DNA from: Vagococcus xieshaowenii
GTDB taxonomy: Bacteria; Bacillota; Bacilli; Lactobacillales; Vagococcaceae
Length of the DNA: 64,000 nt
Direction: 5' to 3'
Assembly: GCF_004792515.1 (NCBI RefSeq)
Contig: NZ_CP038865.1
Span: 1,496,501 to 1,560,500, forward strand
Positions 46,887 to 55,388 of this stretch are shown here, piece by piece (the stretch's first letter is position 1; the number at the start of each line of letters is the position of its first letter). Below the pieces are notes generated by a model. That model made no database searches. It worked only from the letters and a program-made list of their open reading frames with translations, and was not told where the DNA came from. Both the position numbers and the translations under genes were made by a program.

Positions 46887-46925
46887 AAAAAAAGAAGAAG
46901 TGAGTAATCCTCACTTCCTCTTTCT
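46887..46925 (-). terminator. Terminator of the FMN reductase gene
   Basis: AAAGAAGAAGTGAG pairs with CTCACTTCCTCTTT (one mismatch), loop TAATC. The minus strand ends with TTTTTTTCTATTAG. Confidence 0.8.
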
Positions 46926-46944
46926 TAATTCGTAACAAATAATA

Positions 46945-47496
46945 TTAAACTAATTTATTGAAGAACTCAAGATAAGCATCCACAATTGTTTTAAAGAATC
47001 CTGTTGTTCCTTCGTTAATATTACCTTCTTCGTCAATTAATTCATGTACTGAACCAATATAAGCTTCTGGTTGTTGTAACGTTGGCATATCTAAGAATGC
47101 TAACGTTTGACGTAAATGATGGTTAGCACCAAATCCAGCAATTGCTCCCATTGACACACTCACAACTAAAGCAGGTTTTTTAGCCCAACTATTTTGACCA
47201 TATGGACGAGAACCCACGTCTAAAGCATTTTTTAATGCTGCTGGAACTGAACGATTGTATTCTGGGGTAAAGAAGAATACACCATCTACAGATTGAATGT
47301 CTTCACGTAAACGTGTCCATGAAGCAGGTGTTTTTTCTGGTGTATCGATATCTTCATTAAAGAATTCTACATCACCGATTTCAATGAATTTCGCTTCATA
47401 GCCTTCTGGTAATAACTCTACAAATTTATTTGCTACGATACGATTAAATGAACCTTCTCTTAAACTACCTACTAAAATACCAATTTTTTTTGTCAT
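46945..47496 (-). CDS. NADPH-dependent FMN reductase family protein
   Basis: A 183-residue flavodoxin-fold enzyme. The phosphate-binding loop GSLREGSFNR (about 10-19) and FFTPEYNRSVPAALKNALD (about 76-94) are characteristic of the NADPH:FMN reductase/azoreductase (YhdA, ArsH-like, ChrR) family. Such enzymes reduce quinones, azo compounds or chromate using FMN and NAD(P)H in the cytosol. Monocistronic with its own terminator. Residues KKPALVVSVSMGAIAGFGANHHL in the third strand-loop match the flavin-binding site. Confidence 0.88.
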   Translation of the reverse strand: MTKKIGILVGSLREGSFNRIVANKFVELLPEGYEAKFIEIGDVEFFNEDIDTPEKTPASWTRLREDIQSVDGVFFFTPEYNRSVPAALKNALDVGSRPYGQNSWAKKPALVVSVSMGAIAGFGANHHLRQTLAFLDMPTLQQPEAYIGSVHELIDEEGNINEGTTGFFKTIVDAYLEFFNKLV

Positions 47497-47680
47497 GATC
47501 TATACACTCCTTAAATTTTGTTTTTACTATTTTTAAAACGTCTAGAATTGTTGTCCAACAACAACTTAAATTCATCTTAACACCTTACAAAAAATAAGTC
47601 TAAACATATGCTTACTTTTTGTAAGGTTTTCTGCAAAAATCAATCCATTTAATAAAAAATGTTTTAGATCTCTTAATAAA

Positions 47681-48394
47681 TTAACTAATCGTAACCGATG
47701 TACCTGTTGTTATGGTGTCATAAAACCACTTAGAATCTGGTAAAGGTAACCTAATACATCCATGAGAGGCTTCCTGACCTAATTTAACCGCTTCTTTTTC
47801 CTCCACCTCGTGTTCATTCCACATCAGCACGCTATGGAACAAATAGACGCCATGACCAGAAAAAGAAACCCAATTATACGCCCAGTCATCGTCTTCTTGC
47901 CAATAAAATTTATCTCCTCTTTCAGGTTCAATGACAAAATCACCTGTAGGAGTTGGTGTACCTGCTTTACTATCTCCAGTTGAACAAATCATCGTGTAAA
48001 CCGTCTCACCATTTTCTTTGATGTAGACTCTTTGATTAGGAATCGAAACTTCTACGGATAATTTTGATGGATCTTTAATAATTGGATAGCTAGCCTCGGA
48101 AGGCTCATTCCAAGGATGAACGTCCTTCTTCGTCTGAGCTTTTTTCTCTTGCTTAACATCTTGCATATCACGTTGATCAATCTCTTCTTTTGTTGACGTA
48201 CTTTGTGAGACAACACTTGAATCATCTAATAAACGACTAGGTGACGTCGTCTGATATTCTGCAGCTTCTTTTTTCAAATTGTATGTATACAAGCTTGCAG
48301 CTACCACCGTTAATAGTACAGTAATGGTTCCCAATATTTTAATAATTTTTTTCTGCTTTTGTTTAATCGTATTCCCATCCTTTCTATCAGTCAT
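47681..48394 (-). CDS. L,D-transpeptidase (YkuD domain), membrane-anchored
   Basis: A 237-residue protein with a cytoplasmic Lys-rich start, one membrane helix (about 17-37), a Ser/Thr/Lys-rich spacer (about 45-100) and a C-terminal YkuD domain (about 112-237). The catalytic motif SHGCIRLP with its Cys lies near residue 215, preceded by HSVLMWNE. It should form 3-3 cross-links or modify peptidoglycan outside the membrane. The frame is open from a TTG at 48424; I favour the ATG at 48394, which has GGGAATGG ahead. A weak hairpin (47583-47626) lies after the gene. Confidence 0.87.
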   Translation of the reverse strand: MTDRKDGNTIKQKQKKIIKILGTITVLLTVVAASLYTYNLKKEAAEYQTTSPSRLLDDSSVVSQSTSTKEEIDQRDMQDVKQEKKAQTKKDVHPWNEPSEASYPIIKDPSKLSVEVSIPNQRVYIKENGETVYTMICSTGDSKAGTPTPTGDFVIEPERGDKFYWQEDDDWAYNWVSFSGHGVYLFHSVLMWNEHEVEEKEAVKLGQEASHGCIRLPLPDSKWFYDTITTGTSVTIS

Positions 48395-48510
48395 GATGAT
48401 ACCATTCCCATGGTAACTTCCCAACAGTTCATTTTATGCCCTTTAATTAATATACCTATTATAAAACAAAACAGATTTAAAAATCTACCTTTTGTGAATT
48501 TATAACAAAA

Positions 48511-48547
48511 AATAAAAGATGCCTCTTAAAAAAGACATCTTTTATTG
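48511..48547 (-). terminator. Terminator of prfC
   Basis: AATAAAAGATG pairs with CATCTTTTATT around CCTCTTAAAAAAGA. The minus strand ends TTTTATTTTTTG. Confidence 0.75.
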
Positions 48548-48554
48548 ATTATGT

Positions 48555-50132
48555 TTATAATAAAGCTTTTAATTCTACATCAGGATACTTATCATTAAAC
48601 CAACGCATTGCAAATTCATTTTCGAATAAGAAGAGTGGTTGATCAAAGCGGTCGCGTACTAAGATATTACGACTTGAGCTCATTTTTTCATCAAGGACTT
48701 CTGGGTCAATCCAGCGTGCTGTCTTTTTACCCATTGGTGTCATGATCACTTCTGTATTGTATTCATTTAGCATACGATGTTGGAACACTTCAAACTGTAG
48801 TTGACCTACTGCACCGATAATATAATCGTTTGTATGATAAGTCTTATACATTTGGATGGCTCCTTCTTGAACCAATTGTTCCATCCCTTTATGGAATGAT
48901 TTTTGTTTCAAGACATTTTTAGCTGTTACTTTCATAAACATTTCTGGCGTAAATTGAGGTAACTCTTCATAAGCCACTTTTAATTTACCTGTATAAATCG
49001 TATCCCCAATTTGGTAATTTCCCGTATCATACAGACCAATAATATCACCAGCTACCGCATTTTCGACGTTTTCACGAGTATCCGCCATAAACTGAGTGAC
49101 ATTGGCTAATTTAATTTTCTTACCTGTTCGTTCTAAGAATACGTCCATTCCACGTTCGAATTCACCTGAACAAATACGTACAAAGGCAATACGGTCACGA
49201 TGGGCTGGGTTCATATTTGCTTGGATTTTAAAGACAAATCCTGAGAAATCTTCTTCATAAGGACTTATTTCTTCACCTTCTTGTGTTTTATGCTCAGAAG
49301 GTTCTGGAGCAAATTGTAAGAATGTTTCTAAGAAAGTTTCTACCCCAAAGTTTGTTAGAGCTGAACCAAAGAATACCGGTGTTAATTCCCCTGCTGCGAT
49401 GGCTGCTTCATCAAATTCATTGCCGGCTTCTCTCACTAACTCAACTTCTTCTAGCACCTGTGAATAAATGCTGTCTTTAGCTAATGCATGCTCGCCTTCA
49501 ATTTCTCCCGCTTCATTCAATGGAATAAAACGTTCTCCGTCATATTTTTCTGGATGATATAACTCAATACGGTTATGGAATAAATCATAAATTCCTTCTA
49601 ACCCTTTTCCCATCCCAATTGGCCAGTTCATTGGGTAAGAATCAATTTCTAAGACTTCTTCTAATTCTTCTAATAAGTCTAATGGTTCACGTCCATCACG
49701 GTCTAATTTATTCATAAAGGTGAAAATTGGAATACCGCGCATACGACAAACTTGGAATAATTTCTTTGTTTGGGCTTCGATCCCTTTAGCTGTATCGACA
49801 ACCATCACTGCAGCATCTACTGCCATTAACGTACGATATGTATCTTCAGAGAAGTCCTCATGTCCGGGTGTATCTAAGATATTCACACGTTTACCGTCAA
49901 AATCAAACTGCATTACCGAACTTGTAACTGAGATACCACGTTGTTTTTCAATTTCCATCCAGTCAGATTTTGCAAAGTTTCCTGTTTTTTTACCCTTAAC
50001 AGTTCCGGCATTACGAATCGCACCACCAAATAATAGTAATTGCTCTGTAATCGTTGTTTTACCCGCATCCGGATGGGAAATAATTGCAAACGTGCGACGT
50101 GCGTCAACCGCTTGTTTTAATTGTTCTTCCAT
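48555..50132 (-). CDS. prfC: Peptide chain release factor 3
   Basis: A 525-residue translational GTPase. G1 SHPDAGKTT (about 19-27), switch [10 protein letters not shown] (about 88-95), G4 NKLD (about 142-145), and domains II and III (to the end) follow the RF3 length and order. RF3 removes RF1/RF2 from the ribosome after termination. It starts with a good GGAGCAA ribosome site. It is a single gene ending at a clear terminator. In this family the sequence is well conserved and the assignment is firm. Confidence 0.96.
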   Translation of the reverse strand: MEEQLKQAVDARRTFAIISHPDAGKTTITEQLLLFGGAIRNAGTVKGKKTGNFAKSDWMEIEKQRGISVTSSVMQFDFDGKRVNILDTPGHEDFSEDTYRTLMAVDAAVMVVDTAKGIEAQTKKLFQVCRMRGIPIFTFMNKLDRDGREPLDLLEELEEVLEIDSYPMNWPIGMGKGLEGIYDLFHNRIELYHPEKYDGERFIPLNEAGEIEGEHALAKDSIYSQVLEEVELVREAGNEFDEAAIAAGELTPVFFGSALTNFGVETFLETFLQFAPEPSEHKTQEGEEISPYEEDFSGFVFKIQANMNPAHRDRIAFVRICSGEFERGMDVFLERTGKKIKLANVTQFMADTRENVENAVAGDIIGLYDTGNYQIGDTIYTGKLKVAYEELPQFTPEMFMKVTAKNVLKQKSFHKGMEQLVQEGAIQMYKTYHTNDYIIGAVGQLQFEVFQHRMLNEYNTEVIMTPMGKKTARWIDPEVLDEKMSSSRNILVRDRFDQPLFLFENEFAMRWFNDKYPDVELKALL

Positions 50133-50311
50133 TATTATTGCTCCTTCTATACACGTACTTATTTTATCTAACTTCCATTATAAACTATTGTATAGTTACA
50201 TTGGACAAGCACCTTTTCCTTTATTTTTTTCATCAGGTCGATAAAATTTTAATCTTTTCTAGTATAGCATGAAGTATTGATTCAATAAAGATTTTCTCTT
50301 TTTATCCTATA

Positions 50312-50353
50312 AAAAACTCGCAAAAATTATGACGATCATTTTTGCGAGTTTTT
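50312..50353 (-). terminator. Terminator of the ArsR gene
   Basis: AAAAACTCGCAAAAATTATG and its mate ATTTTTGCGAGTTTTT give a long AT-rich stem closed by CTCGC/GCGAG. T-run on the minus side; it starts a few bases after the stop at 50357. Confidence 0.8.
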
Positions 50354-50356
50354 AAT

Positions 50357-50683
50357 TTAATCTTCTGGTAGGTGCGCCACATGTGTAAATGTTTTAACTA
50401 AAATATCCCGTACATGCTGATCATCTAATGAATAGTAGATTGTTTTACCTTCACGTCTATTGCTCACAATATGATGTCGTCTTAACACACGTAGTTGATG
50501 AGAGACCGCTGATTGCTCCATTTTTAGTTGGCTACAAATTTCTGAGACATTTAATTCTGATTCTAATAGTAAGGTCAAAATTGTTAGTCTTGTTGTATCA
50601 CCTAATAATTTATAGAGTTGACTCACTTTAGGAATCCACTCTTCTAAAGAATGCGCTGTCGATTCATTAAACATAGCGCTCAC
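50357..50683 (-). CDS. ArsR/SmtB family metal sensor (CzrA-like)
   Basis: A 108-residue winged-helix repressor (about 25-95: LNVSEICSQLKMEQSAVSHQLRVLRRHHIV). The last helix carries DQH and, 11 residues on, HVAH, the Asp-x-His ... His-x2-His pattern that binds Zn2+ in the alpha-5 site of S. aureus CzrA. The likely ligand is zinc or cobalt, and the usual target is a CDF-type efflux gene. None is adjacent: the gene lies 32 bases downstream of pgcA on the same strand and may share its transcript, so the target is elsewhere or it regulates this operon. Confidence 0.88.
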   Translation of the reverse strand: MSAMFNESTAHSLEEWIPKVSQLYKLLGDTTRLTILTLLLESELNVSEICSQLKMEQSAVSHQLRVLRRHHIVSNRREGKTIYYSLDDQHVRDILVKTFTHVAHLPED

Positions 50684-50715
50684 TTCCTTTTTATTTAGAC
50701 AGTTGCTAACATTAA

Positions 50716-52431
50716 TTATTTTTGTAGTTCCGCAATGGTTTCTTTAATTTTTGCGATTTTTTCTGATGCTTCTTCATGATTACCTGCCTTAGCAGCAATA
50801 TAGAATTTAATCTTTGGTTCTGTTCCTGATGGACGAATTGCTACCCAGCTACCATCTACTAAGAAATATTTCAAGACATCAGAACTTGGATAAAGCATTT
50901 CTTCTACTTTACCATCTAAGTGTGTACGTGTTCCAGTTAAGAAATCTTCTGTCACGGTTACACCAATGCCACCGAATCCTTCCATTCCTAATTCACGAAC
51001 AGATTTCATCAAGTTTTTGATTTTTTCCACACCTTCTACACCAGGCATGGTAACAGAAATCGTTTCTTCTAAATAAGTCCCATACTTAGTATATAAATTC
51101 ATCAAACCGTCATGTAAGGTCATACCTTTTTCTTTGTAATAAGCAGCAACTTCTGCTAATAATACAACTGCTTGAACTGCATCTTTATCACGTGCAAAAT
51201 CTTTAACTAAATAGCCATAGCTTTCTTCAAAACCGAATAAGAATGTCTTGGTCTTGTCATCTTCATATTGTTGAATTTTTTCAGCAATAAATTTAAACCC
51301 AGTTAATACATCTACCATTTCAATACCATAATCCTGTGCAACAGCACGTGCCATTTCTGTTGAAACGATTGATTTTAGTGCCACACCATTTGTGGGTAAC
51401 GTTCCTTCTTCTTGCAAAGCATTTAAGATGTAATCTAACATTAATACGCCTAGTTGATTACCTGTTAAAATTTGATACTCACCATTTGCTAAACGTACCG
51501 CTGCACCGACTCGGTCTGCATCAGGATCTGTAGCCATTAAGACATCCGCCCCCACACGCTCAGCTAATTCAATCGCTTTTTCAAACGCTGAATATTCTTC
51601 AGGATTTGGAGAGACTACTGTTGAAAAATCTGCATCTGGCTCTGCTTGTTCTGGAACTATCTCCACACGGTCAAAGCCAGCTTGTGCTAGTCCTCGTTCA
51701 ACCAACATTTTCCCTGTTCCATGTAGCGGTGTGTAAACAATTTGTAATTCTTCAGACATGCGGCTAATTAATTCATGATCAATTGTAACAGCCTTCATTT
51801 CAGCTAAATAACGTTCATCAATTTCTGATCCAATCATTTCAATTAATGAATCATTTTTATCAGCTACTCCAACGGTTAAAGGGTTGTCAATTTTGCGAAT
51901 ATAGTGAATCACCGTATTGGCATCATGTGGTGGCATTTGACCACCATCTTCCCCGTATACTTTGTAACCATTGTATTCTTTTGGATTGTGGCTGGCAGTA
52001 ATCATGATACCGGCAATAGCATTTAATTCACGGACACCAAATGATAATTCTGGCGTTGGACGTAGCGCTTCAAAAACATACGCTTTAATCCCTTGTTTAG
52101 CCAGTACACGTGCGGCTTCAAGAGCGAATTCTGGTGATTGATGACGTGAATCATAGGCAATCACCACACCGCGTGACATCGCTTGTTCACCCTTATCTTT
52201 AATTAACTGGGCCAAACCTGCCGTTGCTTGACGCACTGTGTAGATGTTCATGCGATTAATTCCTGCGCCTAAAATCCCACGCATTCCTGCTGTTCCAAAT
52301 TCTAAAGGCGCATAGAACGCTTCTTTAATCGTTACTTCATCGTTCATCATTTCGCTTAATTCTATTTTTAATGAGCTTTCTAATCCATCAAAAGCTAACC
52401 ATTGTTGATATACATCTTGATAATTTGTCAT
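50716..52431 (-). CDS. pgcA: Alpha-phosphoglucomutase / phosphomannomutase
   Basis: A 571-residue alpha-D-phosphohexomutase. The phosphoserine loop TASHNPKEYNGYK (about 143-155), metal loop DPDADR (about 305-310), sugar-binding GFEESYGYL and the phosphate-binding end RPSGTEPKIKFY are all visible. It interconverts glucose-1-P and glucose-6-P for cell-wall glycolipids, teichoic acids and capsule. The ATG at 52431 follows GGAG at 8 bases; a GTG three codons earlier is possible. In many Firmicutes the next gene upstream is trxB; here it is replaced by the mobile element's left junction. Confidence 0.95.
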   Translation of the reverse strand: MTNYQDVYQQWLAFDGLESSLKIELSEMMNDEVTIKEAFYAPLEFGTAGMRGILGAGINRMNIYTVRQATAGLAQLIKDKGEQAMSRGVVIAYDSRHQSPEFALEAARVLAKQGIKAYVFEALRPTPELSFGVRELNAIAGIMITASHNPKEYNGYKVYGEDGGQMPPHDANTVIHYIRKIDNPLTVGVADKNDSLIEMIGSEIDERYLAEMKAVTIDHELISRMSEELQIVYTPLHGTGKMLVERGLAQAGFDRVEIVPEQAEPDADFSTVVSPNPEEYSAFEKAIELAERVGADVLMATDPDADRVGAAVRLANGEYQILTGNQLGVLMLDYILNALQEEGTLPTNGVALKSIVSTEMARAVAQDYGIEMVDVLTGFKFIAEKIQQYEDDKTKTFLFGFEESYGYLVKDFARDKDAVQAVVLLAEVAAYYKEKGMTLHDGLMNLYTKYGTYLEETISVTMPGVEGVEKIKNLMKSVRELGMEGFGGIGVTVTEDFLTGTRTHLDGKVEEMLYPSSDVLKYFLVDGSWVAIRPSGTEPKIKFYIAAKAGNHEEASEKIAKIKETIAELQK

Positions 52432-52544
52432 TTTACACACTCCAATTATAGATTCTCTAACTACTATTATAAACCAAAAAACCTATAGAGAAAACGATTT
52501 CTCTTAATTTATTCATCTCACTAATGGAATAATGGAATAAAAAA

Positions 52545-52571
52545 AGGCTCCTCTCATTAAGAGAAGAGCCT
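52545..52571 (-). terminator. Terminator of the interrupted gene
   Basis: AGGCTCCTCTC pairs with GAGAAGAGCCT (one mismatch) and the minus strand then reads TTTTTTTATT. It is the natural terminator of the gene whose last codons remain at 52601-52633. It confirms that this tail once ended a full transcription unit. Confidence 0.8.
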
Positions 52572-52600
52572 AAAATGTTGATAAATCAACGATATTTTAA

Positions 52601-52633
52601 TTATTTAGCTAAAGCGTCTTTAGCAGTATCAGC
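52601..52633 (-). pseudogene. 3' tail of a chromosomal gene cut off by the mobile element (attL)
   Basis: On the minus strand, GCT GAT ACT GCT AAA GAC GCT TTA GCT AAA TAA encodes ADTAKDALAK-stop, but the codon before it is TAG, so no open frame enters from the element. A terminator follows 30 bases later. The rest of the gene should lie on the far side of the element beyond 64000, where the insertion rebuilt its end. The gene is not identified from ten residues. Confidence 0.6.
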
Positions 52634-52806
52634 CTAATTGGTTGATTTTATAAGTATCTATACTGTTTTAAAACGGCTTTAAACCAGTATTCTCACCCAA
52701 CTTATTTTTATATCGTTTTAACGAATATCTTTAAAGGGTATTCAAAGGGGTATTCATTTTTAAATTGCATAGGGCAAAGCTTTTTATTCATTGACTTTTA
52801 CATCTA
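52634..52806. other. Left end of the island, repeats, no gene
   Basis: Non-coding, AT-rich. It holds CAGTATTCTCACCC (52685-52698), two near-identical copies of AAAGGGGTATTCA-like sequence (about 52732-52757), and GCATAGGGCAAAGCT (52767-52781), an inverted variant of the 19-bp repeat found near the right end. Integrase or excisionase arm sites would be expected here. Confidence 0.5.
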
Positions 52807-53751
52807 TTACTCATTTTCTAATCCATACATCGAATCAAGTTTATTTCTTACTGAATCTACTAATGCTAGAGTAAAATCACGTTTACTATTGTTAGTCCAT
52901 TCACCATTCTCAACATCTTCATTAAATGAATTCATCATACTAGGAATTATTTCTATAAAAGCTTTCAATAAAATTTTAGATACTTTTTCTTCTCTAACAT
53001 CTAGCATAAACTGGCCTGAATAGTTTTCTACCATAATATCTATTTGAGAATTTCTAGAAAAATATCTTATTTCATAAGTTTCATCTTCGATTACAACTCT
53101 TACTTCAATCTCTGTCATTGATTGCATCTCGATTAAGAATGAAATCGAACTTATCAAATTCATTACTTCATTTCCTGAACCAGATAATACCGCCTCTTTT
53201 TCATTTGGATTTCCTTCACCTTTAAACCCAATTATTCTACTAATAGTTAGATCGTTATTATCATCTAAAACCTTGTTGTCATTCATAAACCTTGAAAGCA
53301 ACCAAATAAAAAACTCTTCATTAATATTAAAGCTCTCAGCTTCAATAATTTTATTTTTATCAGAATTGTTCACTTTTCGTAAGACTCTTAATGATTGAGG
53401 ACCTCTAGCTTTATCCATTAAATATTGAGTTCTTAATCCATCTGTATATATTACAAAGCCACCATGCGTCGTTTTTAATCTTTCAGTAGCAATGGGATTG
53501 GTTTCTTGACCTGATAAAAGACTATCGTATGAATACTTAATATAATTAAACTGAAAATCTGTACCTTTTATGCTGACAACTCTATTTTCATCAAATACTT
53601 TTTCAACTTCATATCTCAAAGGTTGGTTAGTCTGTGGGTCTGTATCAATTTCAAGCCACTCATTATAACTTAAAATATTTTCTAATATTTCATTCATACT
53701 CAAATATTCATCTACAGTATTCTTAGAATTATCAATATATTTACTAAACAA
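52807..53751 (-). CDS. Cargo protein C, 314 aa, unknown
   Basis: Third gene of the left-end cargo operon. Start codon is TTG (53751) with GAGGTG 8 bases ahead. The protein is soluble, acidic, without signal peptide or membrane helix. It has an N-terminal Asn/Glu-rich helical part, a middle region with TTHGGFVIYTDGLRTQYLMDKARGP and RVLRKV, and a helical C-terminus (EEKVSKILLKAFIEIIPSMM). No nuclease, NADase or ATPase motif is recognised. It starts 12 bases after the membrane-protein gene and surely shares its transcript. Being made with a membrane partner suggests sensor plus effector, but that is inference only. Confidence 0.72.
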   Translation of the reverse strand: MFSKYIDNSKNTVDEYLSMNEILENILSYNEWLEIDTDPQTNQPLRYEVEKVFDENRVVSIKGTDFQFNYIKYSYDSLLSGQETNPIATERLKTTHGGFVIYTDGLRTQYLMDKARGPQSLRVLRKVNNSDKNKIIEAESFNINEEFFIWLLSRFMNDNKVLDDNNDLTISRIIGFKGEGNPNEKEAVLSGSGNEVMNLISSISFLIEMQSMTEIEVRVVIEDETYEIRYFSRNSQIDIMVENYSGQFMLDVREEKVSKILLKAFIEIIPSMMNSFNEDVENGEWTNNSKRDFTLALVDSVRNKLDSMYGLENE

Positions 53752-53763
53752 TACACTGTCACC

Positions 53764-54342
53764 TCATTTTTTATATTGTACAACTAAATTCTTCTTTTTT
53801 TTGCAATATCTAAATATATTTCCTGTTATTTCAGAACTTATATCATTCTTTCTCCCAGCAGTATCATACATAGGCTTAATTCCAATATCAAATGTAAAAC
53901 TAATCTCTTCTTCATTTATTGTTATACAATATTCACTCTGAGAATTACCAACTTGTTTTATTGATGGATCCGCCTTTACCATAGAGTCTATCCACTCAGG
54001 AAATTTTATTGTCACTTTTTCTTTTATCCCTTCTTTGTTACCTAATACTTTTACTTTGACCACTACACTTCGAGGTGTTTCATCTACAAGGATATTATAT
54101 GATTCATCTTTTTTATCAGTGATATCTACTCGAATTGTTGTTCTTAATGATAACAAGTACAAGAACAAAGCATTCAGCAAACCACTGTAAATTGAAACAC
54201 TAACAGTTACGTGCCACTTAGGGTCTGAAAGAACAAGGAAATGTTTAGTTATTAAGAAGTTATTACTTATTAAATATGAAATAGTTACAAAGACTCCTGT
54301 CATAATTGCTTTAAAAATCGGATGCTGTAATTTATCTTCCAT
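53764..54342 (-). CDS. Cargo protein B, 192 aa, two-helix membrane protein
   Basis: Second gene of the cargo operon. Two membrane helices at the N-terminus (about 8-30 and 46-68) are followed by a cytoplasmic beta-rich domain (about 70-185: TTIRVDITDKKDESYNILVDE and repeated hydrophobic-polar strands) and a basic end KKKKNLVVQYKK. It overlaps the upstream gene by 11 bases, so translation is coupled. No family is recognised. A small membrane protein paired with soluble ones is typical of several anti-phage operons in which the membrane part is an effector or anchor, but no known system's gene order fits. Confidence 0.72.
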   Translation of the reverse strand: MEDKLQHPIFKAIMTGVFVTISYLISNNFLITKHFLVLSDPKWHVTVSVSIYSGLLNALFLYLLSLRTTIRVDITDKKDESYNILVDETPRSVVVKVKVLGNKEGIKEKVTIKFPEWIDSMVKADPSIKQVGNSQSEYCITINEEEISFTFDIGIKPMYDTAGRKNDISSEITGNIFRYCKKKKNLVVQYKK

Positions 54343-54832
54343 TTAAGAAAACCTCAACAACATTTTTAATATACTTATTAAAAACTAATTCTTTCTGCTT
54401 CCCTCTTTGCAATCCACTCGAAGTCAATTCAAATGACAAAAAACCTTCTTCAGATTTTTTCCCCATAATTATTTTATCTATAAAAATAGAACCTTCATCT
54501 AAAGCCCATTCCAAGTAACTTTCTAATTCGCTAAAATAAAGAGGTGATTCTTTTATCTTTTCCACTAAATTATTAATCTCTATCCTAGTATTTTGATCTA
54601 CAGAAGGATCATCAACTTCTACTTTTCCAAGTGTCCACCCATCTATCAACATTCTTTCTGCTATCTTTAACATTAAATACGAATTAATAATCACCTGAGT
54701 ATAACCTTCTTTATACTCAGAATTCATAATAATAGGGTATGTTCCTGTCTTGCTCAAATCATCGACTAACAATAACTTTGTATGAAATACACTGTTTTCA
54801 TTTTTTTTTAATATTTTACCGTAGCCATTCAT
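54332..54832 (-). CDS. Cargo protein A, 166 aa, unknown
   Basis: First gene of the cargo operon, start ATG at 54832 with GGGAGAG ahead. A soluble, mildly acidic protein beginning MNGYGKILKKNENSVFHTKLLLVDD; it has several strand-like stretches and a C-terminal amphipathic helix (ELVFNKYIKNVVEVFLNG). No motif is recognised. The stop codon lies inside the next gene, which shows one operon. Its own promoter should lie in the 54833-55000 region, separate from the early and late island transcripts. Confidence 0.7.
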   Translation of the reverse strand: MNGYGKILKKNENSVFHTKLLLVDDLSKTGTYPIIMNSEYKEGYTQVIINSYLMLKIAERMLIDGWTLGKVEVDDPSVDQNTRIEINNLVEKIKESPLYFSELESYLEWALDEGSIFIDKIIMGKKSEEGFLSFELTSSGLQRGKQKELVFNKYIKNVVEVFLNGR

Positions 54833-55163
54833 GGTTTTCTCTCCCTATTTTTATTTGATAGCTTAATAGTATCAAATATCTCTTTAATTTTATATAGCTT
54901 TTATCATAATTTATAAAATAAAGCAATAAAAAAACTAATTTTTTTATACATCTTGAACTCTTCACTAAGCAATTCTTAGTCTAGGTTATGAACAGTATTC
55001 ACACCCCTAAATTAGTTATTGTCTATGCTATGACGCCACACTTTTGTGTTGTCCTATAGGCTAGCATAATTTTATACCGCCCTATAGCTTGCCGATTTTT
55101 CGGCCACCCTTTTACTATATTTTGCATATTAAGCTGCATTAATTTATAATGGTTTTAAGCGAT

Positions 55164-55250
55164 CACAACGTCGCGCGAGAAAAAATGTACAGTAAACGGC
55201 ATGAAGCCCGAGAGAAGAGCGGAGGGGGTCCCCTCCCCCCTTCTTTTTTT
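55164..55250. other. GC-rich palindromic island (candidate cos/pac or oriT site)
   Basis: In a region otherwise about 70-75% AT, this stretch is GC-rich: CACAACGTCGCGCGAG, then AAGCCCGAGAGAAGAGC, then GGAGGGGGTCCCCTCC, an exact 7-bp palindrome around GT, followed by CCCC and T8. Similar GC-rich palindromes form cohesive-end sites of some phages and satellites; transfer origins are the other reading. Confidence 0.4.
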
Positions 55251-55341
55251 TGCGCCCAACTTCCAACAAAAGTTTTTTTGAGAATCAACATAGACAAAAT
55301 ATTCTCCAGTAACATTTTTCTTTTAAAAAATTTTATTATTA

Positions 55342-55380
55342 ATTTATTTTTTTTATTTATTTTTTTTATTTATTTTTTTC
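55342..55380. repeat. Three tandem 13-bp repeats ATTTATTTTTTTT
   Basis: Copies start at 55342, 55355 and 55368; the last ends in C instead of T. This is an extremely T-rich (plus strand) track just after the late-operon terminator and may be easily unwound. Confidence 0.75.
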
Positions 55381-55388
55381 AAAAAGAA

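Larger units (their letters stand above)
54833..55387. other. Long non-coding region of the island, with GC-rich palindromic core
   Basis: About 555 bases without a believable gene. It holds CAGTATTCACACCCC (54993-55007), two related CCTATAG-type repeats (55053-55067 and 55080-55093), a GC-rich block at 55164-55250 with the inverted repeat GGAGGGG-GT-CCCCTCC and a C-run, then three 13-bp tandem copies of ATTTATTTTTTTT (55342-55380). A non-coding block of this kind between cargo and late genes suits a packaging or transfer site. Confidence 0.6.

Noticed and set aside
47583-47626. Inverted repeat CCTTAC...GTAAGG as terminator of the L,D-transpeptidase gene
   Set aside because: The stem is plausible but the minus strand has no T-run after it, so it is not called a terminator.
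52601-52633. A tRNA 3' end as the attachment site
   Set aside because: The sequence is a coding tail (ADTAKDALAK-stop) followed by a terminator; it has no T-arm, acceptor stem or CCA.
52807-54342. Possible match of the membrane plus 314-aa proteins to the Kiwa defence pair (KwaA about 200 aa membrane, KwaB about 315 aa)
   Set aside because: Sizes agree but the membrane protein has two helices instead of four, there is a third gene, and I see no convincing sequence similarity to KwaB.
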